Shown here one piece after another: positions 10,482 through 21,690 of a stretch of 64,000 nt of DNA. Position 1 is the stretch's first letter. Each line of letters begins with the position of its first letter. Origin of the DNA: Eonycteris spelaea (taxonomy: Eukaryota; Chordata; Mammalia; Chiroptera; Pteropodidae); contig PUFA01000143.1 in NCBI GenBank assembly GCA_003508835.1, positions 2,168,501-2,232,500 of the forward strand. The letters run 5' to 3'. Under the pieces are notes generated by a model. That model was not told the DNA's origin. It was given only the letters and a program-made list of their open reading frames with translations, and did not search any database. The translations under genes were made by a program, and so were the position numbers.

Positions 10482-11746
10482 AGATTTTTTGGTTACGATG
10501 GTGAAGTAGGCAGATGCTATGCTTGCTACCTCTCATGACCTTACCAAAATTACAACTATGCTACAGAAAAACCATTATTGAGAATTGCCTGAAGTCCAGC
10601 TGAACAAAAGTCCTATGACTAAATACATACAGAAGAAGCCAACTTGAAACTGGAAAGAAGAGTGGAAATGTGGAACAAGCTACTTGTCATACTAGTGTGT
10701 TAAAAATTGGGAAAGATATCTTGGCTGCAGAGGTTCCTCCAGAGGACCAAGGAGTTCCAACTCTATATCAGGCTCCCCAGCCCAAGTTTCCAGTTCTAGA
10801 AAGATAAATCCCCATAATTTCTGGATGTGAAAAATAAGGGAGATTGTGGCTTAGAGAGACAGAGAGCTTCAGTAGTTGTAGGCATTCATCTGAAAGGGCT
10901 TATACATGAACTTACTCACTGAAAGACTCATTCACTCTGAGCCTCTAGCACTGGGACAACAGCTGAAAAGGTGCCAGGAACATACAGGGAGGAATTGAGT
11001 TTGGCTTCTGGGAAAAGGCTGGAGAAACAGCTTTCTTTGAGACTAATGTGCTGTCAAAATTCATTGTTTCTTTGTTGAGCCCTCATCACTCCCAGCATAA
11101 CTGAGTCTCTATCAATATGGCTAACCCTATTCACCTGACCTTGATGATTCCCTGGGACCCTACCCAATCTAAGTTGTGGGCCACCCAAGCCATTTCCAGT
11201 GGCTTTTCCATACAAATAGCCTATCTTGGCTCATGCTGTGAACTTTCCTAAAATCTCTTGAAGATTCACAAATCTCCCTAAAAATCAGCTGCTGGCCTTC
11301 ACATGCCCCATACCTCTTGCTGAGAAGCCCCAGCATGGCACTAGAAGCAGCTAGCTTTGGTTCATGGCTTGGCCTTAAAAGTCACCTCTAAACCCAGACA
11401 CATCCAAAGGGCAGACTGGGCAGGCACCAGAGCCCTGATAAAGTGAATCCCCTTTTCAGGGTCAGCCCCTACACAACAGCTTCTCCATTGTAGTCATGGC
11501 CAGTTTTCACAACTAATCAGCCCGAGGGTCAATCCCTCCCACTGACATGCATAAAACAACCAATGCTCAACTATAACAAGAGAGCACACACAACCCATAC
11601 AAAGGACACACCTGAACCGTCCGGCTCAGTTGACCAGGGAAACTGCACCACTAAGCCCCACAAGATACCTACTACATAAGGTCACTCTACTAAACTTGGG
11701 AGACAAAACAACTCTACATAGAAATGAATGCAAGGATGCAGCCAGA

Positions 11747-12620
11747 ATGGATGCAGACAAAGAAGCACATCTCAAATGAAATAACAGAACAAAGCTCCAG
11801 AAAAAGACTAAACAAAGTGGAGACAAACAATCTACCATTTGCAGAGTTCAAAGCATTGGTTATAAAAATTCTCAGTGAAATTAGAGAAGAGTAGAGAAAC
11901 TCAGAGAGAACTTTAACAAAGAGATAGAAAACATAAAAAAGAACCAGTAAGAAATGAAGTATACAATTATTGTAATACAGAATACATTAGAGGGAATAAA
12001 AGATTAGATGAAGCAGAGGATTTCAACAGTGATTTAGAAGATGAGGTAGTAGAAAACACCACCAATTAGAACCATAATGAGCAAAAAGAATCCCCCAAAA
12101 AATGAGAATAGATTAAGGGGCATCTGGGACAACATGAAGCATATCATCATTCACTTCAGAAGGATAAAAGAGAGAGCAAAGAATTGAGAACCTATTTGAA
12201 TGAAATAATGAGAAATTTTTTTAATTTGGTGAAGGAAAAAGACATGTAAGCCTAGGAAGTGCAGAGCATTCCAAACAAGATGAACCTAAAGAGACCCACA
12301 CCAAGATACATCATAATTAATATGCCAAAGATTAAATACAAAAAGAGAATCTTAAGAGCAACAACTGAAAAGCAGTTAGTTACCTACAAGGGAGCTCTAG
12401 TAATATTGTCAGCTGATTTTTCAACAGAAATATTGAAGGCCAGAAGGAATTGGCAGGGAATATTCAAAGCAAGGCCCTTCATCCAAGATTATTCTACCCA
12501 GAAAAGCCATCATTTAGAATCATAGGACAGATAAAAATTTTCCCTTACAAGAAAAAGCTAAAGTAGTTCACCACCACCAAACCAGTATTACAAGTAATGT
12601 TATAGGGACTCTTGAAGAAG
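11747..12620 (+). pseudogene. L1 ORF1 pseudogene in copy A
   Basis: ORF1p is the RNA-binding, trimer-forming coat protein of L1 particles. The start at 11747 is placed by comparison with copies C and D (ATG-G-x-AGACAAAG context). The coiled coil lies at about 11810-12060 but contains a stop (gaagagtagagaaac). The RRM and C-terminal domain remain open at 12259-12525: RPTPRYIIINMPKIKYKKRI, then LVTYKGALVILSADFSTEIL, the region that in L1 ORF1p binds nucleic acid. The KVMK part is partly deleted (WQGIFKARPFIQDYS). The gene is broken by stops and a small deletion. Confidence 0.88.
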
Positions 12621-12678
12621 AGAAAAAAAAGAAGAGGTAGAAGGAGAAAAAGGAAGAGAAGTCGAAGGGGGAAAAAAG
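12613..12678 (+). repeat. Purine-rich tract after ORF1
   Basis: Almost all A and G (gaagaagagaaaaaaaagaa and onward) at the short ORF1-ORF2 spacer. The homologous spacers in copies B and D are much shorter, so the tract has expanded here. Confidence 0.8.
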
Positions 12679-13642
12679 ATCTAAAATATGAATAATAAAA
12701 TGGTAATAACTATATATCTGTAAATAACTACTTTAGATCTAAATGGATTAAATGCTCAAATGAAAAGCTAGGGTAGCTGAATGGACAAGAAAACAAGCCT
12801 GTTATACATGCTACCTACGACAGACTCACTTCAGATTGAAAGACAAACACAGACTAAAAGTAAATGGATGCAACAAGATATTTCATGAAAATGGAAACAA
12901 ACTAATAAACAAAAGCTGGAGTAGCAATACTGATGCCAGACAAAATAGACCTTAAAACAAAGGTTATAATGAGAGACAAAGAAGAATCTACTTTTGAGTA
13001 TTTATCTGAAGAAACCCAAAACACCACTTAGAAGAGACATAAGAATCTATATGTTCATTGCAGCATTATTTACAATAGCCAAGATGGGGAGTCAACCTGG
13101 GTATCCATCAATAAATGAATGGTTCAATAAGAGGTGGTAAATATATACAATTGAATATTATCTAGCCATAAAAATATTTTTTAAAAATGAAATCTTGCCA
13201 TCTGCAACAACATGGATGGACACAGAAGATATTATGCTAAGTGGAGTAAGCCATACAGAGAAAGACAAATGCCATATAATTATGCTTACATATGGAATCT
13301 AAAGAACAAAATAAAGAAACAAAAGAGAAATAAACACATAGATACAGAGAATATTTTGATGGTTACCAGATGGAAAGGAGTTTGGAGGTCTATGTGAAAA
13401 AGCGGAAGGGATTAAGAAGTACAAATTGTTGGTTACACAATAATATGGGGATATAAAGTATAGCCCAAGGAATATAGTTAATATTGTAATAACTGTGTGT
13501 GGTATCATGGTATCAGATGGGTACTAGATTTATTGGGGTGATAACTTCATAAGTTATATAAATGTCTAATCACTATGTTGTACACCTAAAACTAATATAG
13601 TACTGTATGTCAACTATAATTAACAAATAAAAAATATTTTTA

Positions 13643-13659
13643 AAAAGCAGGGTATGTGA
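13643..13659 (+). repeat. Target-site duplication, right, of half-L1 copy A
   Basis: AAAAGCAGGGTATGTGA, pairing with 10465-10481. It follows the A-rich 3' tail. Confidence 0.85.
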
Positions 13660-14519
13660 GCTGGTGGCCAGAACTTTCATCCTATATTAGTGGGATAATA
13701 GAATGAGGGAATGGAGGTGTTGCAGTGGGGATCATGAAGAAACCAATAATCATTCCATTTTTGCAGGGAACTGGTAGTTAAGGCACAATGGAAGAGGATA
13801 TTTTTGAGTTGATAGTAGCCCTATACTGACAATCTATTTCTGGGGAAATGTAAAAACAAAAACAGTTCACTCACATGCACAAACCTTTATATGAAAAACC
13901 TTGGGTGTACCATGGAGAATATCTGGTGGCTTGGAACTCTGACCTGATCTCTCCCTCTGCACAGATCTTTTTCAAATTGCTAGCCAAGGGAGAGATATTA
14001 TCATTTAAAAAATGATATAAACAAGATGAAAGTATTGGATTTATACAACAATATTACAAGAAAAAAGGAAGAAAGGGACAGGGAAAACAAATGACAGATG
14101 AAGACTATTTACTGAAAAAACTTACTAAAGAATGTATAAAAGTGACACTAAATGTGTTGCTGTGACTTATAAAACAAATATAAATCTCTTACAAGTATGA
14201 GTTCAGAGTAGAAATTTGAAATGTAGAGAAGATATGATGACAACCAAAGGAGATAAACAGAAGCAATTTTAACTCCGGAATAAAGGAAAGGGAAAAAAAT
14301 ATCATTCTACTTATAAAGACAATTTTTTAAAGTAGCACAGAGGAGACTAGGCACTGCTAAAAAAATGTAATAAGGACATTATTAAGAGAATCATTCAAAA
14401 TGAAGTAATAAACAAGGATCAAAAGTAGAAAGAAAGATAGATGTTGAGTACAAAGAAAATTCAACCCAAGTATAATAGGTGGTTTAAAAAAAGAGAATAA
14501 AACATAGGAGACATACTTT
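13660..14519. other. Non-coding stretch
   Basis: A-rich and purine-rich in the second half. No gene and no repeat I can name. Short adenine runs could be traces of old LINE sequence. Confidence 0.5.
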
Positions 14520-14945
14520 TAAATTGTTTTAATTTCCTATAACATAACAAATTTCACAATTTAGCATCTTAAAATATTTATTTATTATCTCATAATTTCT
14601 ACAGATTAGCAATCTTGCATGATTTAAGTAGTTTCTCTGCTTAGGGTTTTGTAGGCCCAAATCAAGACTTTTACCAACTGGTCTTATCTAAGAATCTGGG
14701 AAAGAATTTGCTTCCAAGCTTATTCAGGTTGATGGAAAAATTCAGTTCTTTTTGCAGCTGCACGACTGAGGTCTCTGTTTTCTAGCTGTTAATTGCAACT
14801 CATCTTTTAGAGGGCTGTCCTTGTTTCTTGTCATATAGCCCCAACTTTCTTCAAAGCAACTGCACATCAAATTCTTCTTGTGCTTCACTTTCTGTCCATT
14901 ATTTGTGGTTCACAGCTTCTGAAACCCTTGGACTTTCCTGTGATA
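14520..14945 (-). mobile_element. LTR-like interspersed repeat, antisense
   Basis: Plus-strand blocks tttcctataacataacaaat, the cttaaaatatttatttatta block, attatctcataatttctaca, gaatttgcttccaagcttat and ttcaggttgatgg resemble, in order, the antisense of a common mammalian MaLR/ERVL-type LTR. I am confident it is an interspersed repeat but not of the exact family. Confidence 0.5.
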
Positions 14946-14954
14946 AAGGTGTTT

Positions 14955-15420
14955 TTTTATGTTAATGAGGTGATTTTGGAAAGCTTTTAGGGTTTGAAGA
15001 GCTTCTGGGCTGATGAACATATGGCAAACTCATGAAGAGTGTATGGAAACACTGCACCCTTTCTCTGTGAATCTCTTTCTTCTGAATGTTCTTGAGTTAT
15101 GTCCTTTTATAATAAACCAACAATTCAGTAAGTAAAATGTTTATCTGAGTTATTTAAAACACTCTAACGAAGTAATCAAACCCAAGGAGGGGGTCTTGAG
15201 AACTTTTGATTTATAGCCATTTAGTTAGAAGTACAGGTAACAACTTGGGCTTTTGACAAGTGACTGAAGTGGAGGGGGAAGACTTGTAGGACTGAATCCT
15301 TAATCTGTGGAATCTATGATATCTCCAAGTAGATAATGGCAGAATTGAGTGTCTGAAGAATTGCTTTTTGGTTGGAAAACTCCACTCCTCCATGAATTGA
15401 AATTGGAATCTGGATGCTTT
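14955..15420 (+). mobile_element. LTR-like repeat with AATAAA, sense
   Basis: Contains a polyadenylation-like ataataaaccaacaattcag block, cccaaggagggggtcttgag, atagccatttagttagaagt, acaggtaacaacttgggctt and atctccaagtagataatggc. This order matches the U3/R/U5-like part of a retroviral LTR known widely in placental mammals. The AATAAA lies at about 15111. It is followed by sequence resembling ERVL pol, so it may be the 5' LTR of a strongly deleted provirus. Confidence 0.55.
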
Positions 15421-15424
15421 TAAT

Positions 15425-15925
15425 ACCATATCCTGAGTTTGATGGCCTCATAAAGGATCAACTAGAGCACTGCCTTGGAGAGAATATCCTGTATATTTGG
15501 GACAATCCCTTTAAGAATATAGTATATACATTGAAACAATAGTTTCCCTGGTTATAGAATACTGAATGCCTTACTATGAAACATCAAATGGCTATATGAT
15601 CAGAACTGCTTATCACATCATGAGTATTGGCAGACCTAAAAAATCATAAGATAAAGTGGGTGTAGCACTAATCCACTGTAAAGTGGAAATGGCACCTTTG
15701 AGATCAAGCCCAAACAGACCTGGAAGTCACAAATAAATCACAGACATCGTTGTTCTAGAGTGGTAGGTCTTGAGTGTCATTGGGTGTCAATCACCCAGAG
15801 ATGACAAGTTGATTACATCAGACCCTGTTCACTGTGGAAGTGTAGCAGGTTCATACTAGAGTCCTTTTATCTTGGAAAGGGAGTGATTCAACCTCAAGTT
15901 TTACCTTGCCAGTTACAGTGCTTTG
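15425..15925 (+). pseudogene. ERVL-like pol remnant, possible RNase H part
   Basis: Sense blocks such as actagagcactgccttggag, gagtattggcagacct, and the part reading through tgtaaagtggaaatggcacc and gatcaagcccaaacagacct resemble pol of ERVL-type endogenous retroviruses near RNase H. Frames are broken by many stops and indels. RNase H would have removed the RNA strand during reverse transcription. The assignment is from memory of the family pattern; a protein search is needed to confirm it. It is interrupted on the right by an antisense L1. Confidence 0.45.
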
Positions 15926-15949
15926 TCTAACACCACTATGAGATCCTAT

Positions 15950-17162
15950 CGCTTTATTTTTGATGCTAGTCATTCTAACAGGTGTGAATTGATATCTCAT
16001 TGTGATTTTATTTTTATCTCCCTGATGATTAGTGAAGCTGAGCACCTTTTAATTTACCTATGGCCATTTATATGTCTTCTTTAGAAAAATATTTACTCAG
16101 CTCTGCTACTCATCTTTTAACCAAATTGTACGATTTGTTTGTTTGTTTTGCTATTGAATTGCATGAGCTCTTTATATATTTTGGATATTAGCCCCTTATC
16201 AGATATATGATTTACAAAGACTTTCTCCCATTTTGTAGGCTGTTTTTTTTTTCATTTTTTCAATTGTCTCTTTTGCTGTGAAGAAGCTAGTTAGCTTTAT
16301 GAGGCCCCACTTGTTTATTTTTGCTTTTGTTGCTTTTATTTTTGTTTTCTTCCAGAAGTTTATGGTTTTGATTTTTATGTTTAAGCCTTTAATCCATTTG
16401 AGTTCATTTTTGTGAATGATATAAGATATGGGCCCAATTTTATTCTGCATGTAGTTATCCAGTTTCCCAACACTATTTATAAAAGAAGCTATCTTTTTCT
16501 CATTGAGTGTTCTTGGCTCTCTTGTCAAATATTAGTTGACCATATATGTAAGGGTTTATTTCTGGGTTCTCAGTTTTGTCCATTGGGCTATGTGTGTATT
16601 TTTATGTCAGCACCATATTGTTTTCATTATAGCTTTCCAGTGTAGTTTGAAATCAGAAATTGTGAAGCCTCCTATTTTGTTCTTTCTCAGGATTGCATTG
16701 ACTATTTGGGGTCTTTTGTGGTTCATACAAAATTTAAGATTTTTTTTTCTATTTCTGTGAAATAAGCTATTGGAATTTTGCAAGGGATTTCATCAAATTT
16801 GTAGATGGCTTTAAGTAGCATGAACATTTTAACAATAATAATTTTTCTGATCCATTAACATGAGATATCTTACCATTTGTATCCTTTTTTTCCATTTTTT
16901 TTTCATCTAATTCATAGTTTTCAGTGTACAGATCTTTCACCTTCTTGGTTTAATTAATTTCTAAATATTGTCAATAGAATTGTCTTCTTTATTTATTCTT
17001 TTTAGGTGTTTTTGTGTGTGTGTCCATAGAAATGTAAATGATTTCTGTAAGTTGACTTTGTATTCTTTAACTTATCTGAATTGCTTGATTACCTCAACAG
17101 ATTAGTGGTGGAGTCTTTAGGATTTTCTATATATAAGATCATATCATCTGCAAAGATTTTAA
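15950..17162 (-). pseudogene. L1 ORF2 fragment (RT to C-terminus), antisense
   Basis: The minus strand carries ORF2 from the catalytic box of the reverse transcriptase to the C-terminal region. At the 5' end of the fragment (about 17140-17155) the minus strand still reads FADDMILY, the L1 catalytic box. It then runs leftwards through thumb and C-terminal segments; a 109-codon open piece survives at 16199-16528. It stops at about 15950 before the ORF2 end, so the 3' UTR and tail are missing. It separates two ERVL-like pieces. Confidence 0.88.
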
Positions 17163-17165
17163 TAA

Positions 17166-17520
17166 ACCTAAATTTATAGCTGCTATGTGGTCATTTTGGG
17201 ACCCTCATGCCAATAAACCAGACAGCAGAGAAGGAACCCTGATTATCAGGAAGAGATATAGTTGTGCTTCTAATAATGACAACAGAGTGGAGCATGTCTA
17301 GAACTCAAGAAATTCACTGGGGAATCTCTTGCTACTTTCATATTCATTAAAACCCATAAATGGGTAATTGTAGGAACCATAACCTGACAAGGACCTGAAA
17401 AATTGGGAAGCAGACTCATTAGGCTTAAGGGCCTGTTCTATCCACCAGGAAAGCAACCAAGACTAGCAAAAATGAAGGCTGGGGGAGAAAAAATATAAAG
17501 AGTTAGTAGGAAGGGACCAA
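17166..17520 (+). pseudogene. ERVL-type dUTPase remnant, sense
   Basis: ERVL pol genes carry a dUTPase downstream of integrase that lowers dUTP during reverse transcription. The plus strand contains pieces in the right order: a segment for 'VILGPSCQ', then PDYQEEI (about 17240-17262), then the aatgacaacagagtggagca block where a glycine-rich LLxHNGG-type motif is expected, and further on a gaatctcttgctactttcat part. The frame has several stops. Integrase, which should lie between this and the RNase H-like piece at 15425-15925, is absent. Confidence 0.65.
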
Positions 17521-17769
17521 CTGTAACAATATAACTGCAGTTTAATCCACTAATCCTGGATTTTTACTTTTTTGTTTGTTTGTTTTTTAAGAAATTGTGA
17601 TAAGATATTAGTTTGAGCAAACAGGTACCAGGAGTGAACTGAACAGACAAGAAAGTGCTTCCCTCATAATTCTTGCACACCACTACTTTGCTGCACTCTA
17701 GCCTATTTCCAATAACCAATATCTTCATATCTGTGCTTTAAGACTTCTCAGGATTTTTCTAGAATTGTA
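17521..17769. other. Non-coding stretch
   Basis: Includes a gtttgtttgtttttt tract at about 17571-17589. No gene seen. Confidence 0.5.
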
Positions 17770-17970
17770 TTGCATGCTTGAAAGTTGCTAGGAGAGTAGA
17801 TCTTTATTCTCTCACTGTAATAATAACAATAATAAAATTCTCTCAGGGGAAGGAATTGTTAAATAACTTTATTGTGGTAAACATGAAAATATATACGTGT
17901 ATCAAATTATCAGAGTATATACCTATATTTGCACAATTTTATATGTCAATTATATTTTGATAAAACTAGA
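17770..17970 (+). mobile_element. L1 3' UTR fragment, sense
   Basis: Begins gcttgaaagttgctaggaga with an agtagatcttt block, then attgtggtaaacatgaaaat, acgtgtatcaaattatcag, and ends tatgtcaattatattttgat with aaaact. This is the order of an L1 3' UTR of the class also seen at 2546-2962. No ORF2 is attached. Confidence 0.7.
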
Positions 17971-18132
17971 AAAATAACTACATATACACAGGAAAAAAGA
18001 GAATGTTCTGCTTCTTTGTAAAACAATATAGAAATACCAGGGCTTTGCTATCCCCTGGGTACAACTCTCAATCAAGGATTGGAGGAAGTCATTTTTACTT
18101 ATAGTGTGATATATGATATATGGGAAGGAATA

Positions 18133-18180
18133 AGAAAGAGAGACAGAGACAGAGACAGAGACAAAGAGAGAGAGAGAGAT
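18133..18180 (+). repeat. (GACA/GA)n microsatellite
   Basis: Consecutive gagaca and gaga units (agagacagagacagagacag and on). It sits at the left end of the following interspersed repeat. Confidence 0.95.
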
Positions 18181-18592
18181 TTTACTAAATAGGCTCATAT
18201 AGGGGAAAGTCTGTATGTAATTTGGAATGGAGACTGCTAACAGGCTAAAAATTCAGGTGAGTTAATATTAAGGTCTTGAGTCCAAAATCCGCAGAGAAAG
18301 CAAGTGGGCTAGAAACTCAGATAAAGTTTCTATGTCATAGTCTCGAGGAAAAATTTCTTCACCTCGAAAAAATTAAGTCCGCTTTTAAGGTCTTCTAACT
18401 GATTGGATGAGGCCCACATACATTACAGAGGGTAATCTGCTTTATTAAAACCTTACTGATTGTAAATGTTAATCACATGTAAAAAAAACCTTCAAAGCAA
18501 TATCTAGACTAGTGTTTGAGTAAACAACTGGACACCATAGCCTAGCCAAGTTGACACATAAAATTAGCCATCATATGTAGCTTGTGTTTTAT
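18181..18592 (+). mobile_element. LTR-like interspersed repeat, family not assigned
   Basis: Blocks ttctaactgattggatgagg, cccacatacattacagaggg, taatctgctttatt, aatgttaatcacatgtaaaa, atctagactagtgtttgagt and agccaagttgacacataaaa are strongly conserved features of a common old mammalian repeat. The order and composition suggest an LTR or LTR-like element. I cannot name the family safely. It starts next to a GA-rich microsatellite, which is common for this repeat. Confidence 0.6.
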
Positions 18593-19548
18593 AATGTTTT
18601 ATAGTGTTTTCTCCATAAGTTTTAGCTTAGTTGCCCACTAGGATTTTACACAGCCTTTACTGCTTCCTTCTTCCCTTTATCATTATACCACCCTGATAAT
18701 GGTGTTTCCAGCCCCTCTCAAATAAATATGTGCATTTGAATCCTTGGAAGAGAATTACATTTTAAAATATCTGTAAGATTCAAACATTTTATAACAGATA
18801 TATTAACTGGATAAATTACATAACTTGTAGATTGTTTCTTACGAACTATCATTGGTTTCAAATATTACTATGAATGTCATTTTATAGGCAGTTGAAGAGT
18901 CCTGTGGGCATGGTGAATAAGAGAGGCTCATCCAGGTTTGAAGTCAGGGGAGACAGAGAGGGGATGGGAATAACCACATATCTGATGCCATAGAGACATC
19001 CCAGTATTCCTCTCATGAGCCTGGGGAAGAAGTTTAGAAACTGGCAGATACTTTAATGTGGCTTTTGGAGAAGTTCAGGCAGAAAATTGGCACAAGCACG
19101 GTGGCACTTACAGCAATTCCCTGGCATTGCAGAGCTGGTGCTGACAGTGTGCTGCAGGCTGTGTTGATGCTATCTGGAGACAGACAACAAAACCTTGACT
19201 TGTCTTGCTATCCTAGGGAAGAAAGGCAGGCTGCCAAGGCATCACCTCATTTCAACTTTCTTTTCAAACTGGGGGACTAAAGGTAGAATATAGAAAGGGG
19301 AGACCAAGGAATATAGAATATAAACTAATTGACCTATGTTAAAATCATTTTTAAGATTTCATGTGTCTAAATGCATAAACAGGCATAAGAGAACTGAGAT
19401 CTCATAAAAATTAATATAAACAAATAAAGAGGTTAATGAAGTTAGGTCTTCCTTTTTTTTCATATTTCAATTTAGTGATGCTAGTTCAGAGACTCTAAAC
19501 TTTTTTACAGACTATGGAATTGCCCTGCTACATTTATTTATATCCCAA
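18593..19548. other. Non-coding stretch, partly GC-richer
   Basis: The part at about 18890-19280 is richer in G and C than its surroundings and holds a 74-codon frame (19056-19280, starting MWLLEKFRQKIG). I see no domain, no splice-site pair and no start context supporting a gene. This sub-region does not look like any repeat I know and could be single copy. Confidence 0.45.
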
Positions 19549-19785
19549 TAACCAATATTTATTTAATACTAATTAACTACCAAACATGGTGCTAAAGATG
19601 TTATAGCTGTTGACTCAGGTAAGCCCCTCAATAGTCCTATTAAATTTGTACTATTTTTACACCCATTTTACATAAAACTGGGACAGAGAGATCAAGTGAT
19701 ATCATGCAAATCTTACACAACCTGTAATGGAATATCCAGATTTGAAACTCATATTTTTTTCCAAATTTCTTAATTCATTAGGACA
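19549..19785 (-). mobile_element. MIR SINE, antisense
   Basis: On the plus strand it begins accaatatttatttaatact, passes a 'ggtgctaaagatgttata' block and tcctattaaatttgtactat, then acacccattttacataaaac, and ends with the region matching the tRNA-related head (gatttgaaactcatatt). This is a nearly full-length MIR in reverse. Confidence 0.8.
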
Positions 19786-20990
19786 TTGTGCATCTGAAAA
19801 TGAAAGTATTATATACCTACTGGTACTACATTGGCCAAAAAATAATAATAAATCATCTTAAATAAATGACTTCTTAGCAAGGGGTGACTTAGGAATTGGA
19901 AACAGTTCAGCTCTCATGCTCAAGCATTTTTCTTTGAGAATAAACTGAAATTTTAACCTTATGAAAGACTGTATTGTTATCTGGCAATTATTTGCAGTAA
20001 TCTACTAGTCAAATCTCTTATGTTGAATGTTTTAGATCAAAGTACCCCCTTCAAATACACAACAGCATAAATTTACAGTGGCATTATTTTAGTTGATATT
20101 TTGCCTTTATCTAAAGTGTTCACTCACCTAAGCTGTTATTATGGTTCAAAGAACAATTCAGAATAAGGCAGAAATGAGGAAGTTAACAACTTTTCCCAGA
20201 CAATCCATAGTGGGCCCTCTATAATCAGATACCACTGTTTGGTGTCAGCCACTACCAGGCCACATTAAATATTTTTAATTTTGCATTATCTGTGATTTAT
20301 AACATCTTGTTATCTGAGTAACTATGAATTATTGTAGGCATGAACCATTTGATCATTTCCATTTTATAAAAGAAAACCATAAGAATAAACAGTAGGTTTA
20401 GCTAAAGATATTGATATGCATAAGTATTGTTTTATCTCTTTTATTAAATGTTCTATGGCCAAAACTAGTCTTGAGACAGCTCTAGAAAGCTCAGAGAGCC
20501 TTGTGGACTCTAGCCCCATCTCTTGCTTACTCATGGTCCAGAAATAACAGGTCAATTGTTTGTCTTTAGTACTTCATTTCTAACATATTTCTTCTAGTAT
20601 CTCTGAGCCAGTGAGTACACTGAATTTGGGAGTCATGTTATTAATGCTTTGTTTCAGCCTACACCAAAAGATGTTTTCCAAGTGCTAGTAGCTGCTAACA
20701 ATTTGCTTTGGATATAATAGAATAAGAACTTTTTTGTGTGTGTATGAAAATAACTAAGACAGAACACCATTCTGTTATGGTGTGTGGTGTAAGGCAAGTC
20801 TGAAAAATTGTTGTGCTGGCCAGGGGCAAACAGACAAGAAACTATCATATCTTCTGCAAAATAGGCACTGGTTGGGGCAAAAAGTTTTTTGGTCTGATCT
20901 CATCCTAAATCAGTGTAGTATGCATCATCAGAAATGCAAGTGATCCTACAAAACTTACGAACATTAATAAAATCTCGTTACTATTGACTC
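19786..20990. other. Non-coding stretch
   Basis: No gene or clear repeat recognised. Short open frames on the minus strand at 20364-20555 and 20654-20848 show no motif. Confidence 0.5.
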
Positions 20991-20994
20991 CTAT

Positions 20995-21690
20995 AACTTT
21001 TTAGAAACTTTTAATTTTGAAATAGTTTGAAACATAGAATAGGTAGAAGCATAATATGAAGAATTCTTGTATACTATGTTTTCATATTCACCAATTGTTA
21101 ACATTTTGTTACATTTGCTGTATTTTTGTTTCTGCCTCCAGCCTCCTGTGTGTGTGAGTGTGTATCTTTCTAACCATTTAAGAATAAGTTACATTATCAT
21201 GTTTCTTTACCCTTAAATATTTTAAGATATATTTCCCAAGATGAAGGAAACTCACTTATATAACCACAATACATTGATCAAAAACAGGAAAGTTAATGTT
21301 AATACAATTATCTAAAGAACTTATTTGAACTTTTCTGTTGCCATGTGTCCTTCATAGTGATTTTTTTGTTTGTTTATTTGTTTTTGTTTGTTTTAAACTT
21401 GGGAGCCAATCCTGGGACATACATTGCATTTAGTTTTTGTGTCTTTGTCTTTCATAACATTGTTTTTTTAAAGAGACTATACCATTTATTTTGTAGACTG
21501 TCCTTCAATTTGCATATGTCTGATGTTTCCTCCTGAGTGGATTCAGGTTATTCATTTGGGGCAGGGAGGCCATATAAGTCACATGTGTCTTCCTCATAGT
21601 CTCATACCAGGAAGCACATGATGGCACTCTGTTCTGGTGTCAACCAGATTAATCCATTGCAAAGTGACTATTTTTCTTTTTTGTAAATTA
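20995..21690 (-). mobile_element. Ancient L1-type 3' region, antisense
   Basis: Plus-strand blocks tcaccaattgttaacatttt, gttacatttgctgtattttt, acccttaaatattttaagat, tatttcccaagatgaagg, ggacatacattgcatttag, ttttgtagactgtccttcaa, gtctgatgtttcctcctgag, gattcaggttattcatttg and caggaagcacatgatggcac are in the order of a well-known old mammalian repeat that I believe is the 3' region of an early L1 (L1ME/L1M-type) in reverse. The exact subfamily is uncertain. Confidence 0.6.

Larger units (their letters stand above)
10482..13642 (+). mobile_element. Half-L1 (HAL1-like) copy A, full length with TSDs
   Basis: A complete non-autonomous element: L1 5' UTR starting near ggttacgatggtgaagtagg; ORF1 (about 11747-12620); a purine-rich spacer; the first ~250 bp of ORF2 (12700-12985); a deletion of most of endonuclease, reverse transcriptase and part of the C-terminus; the last part of ORF2 from about 12988 (tttgagtatttatctgaag); and a 3' UTR ending in gtatgtcaactataatt plus a short A-rich tail. 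Flanking 17-bp duplications show retrotransposition as one unit, with the deletion already present. HAL1 elements depend on enzymes from full L1s. Several stops show it is inactive. Confidence 0.9.
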
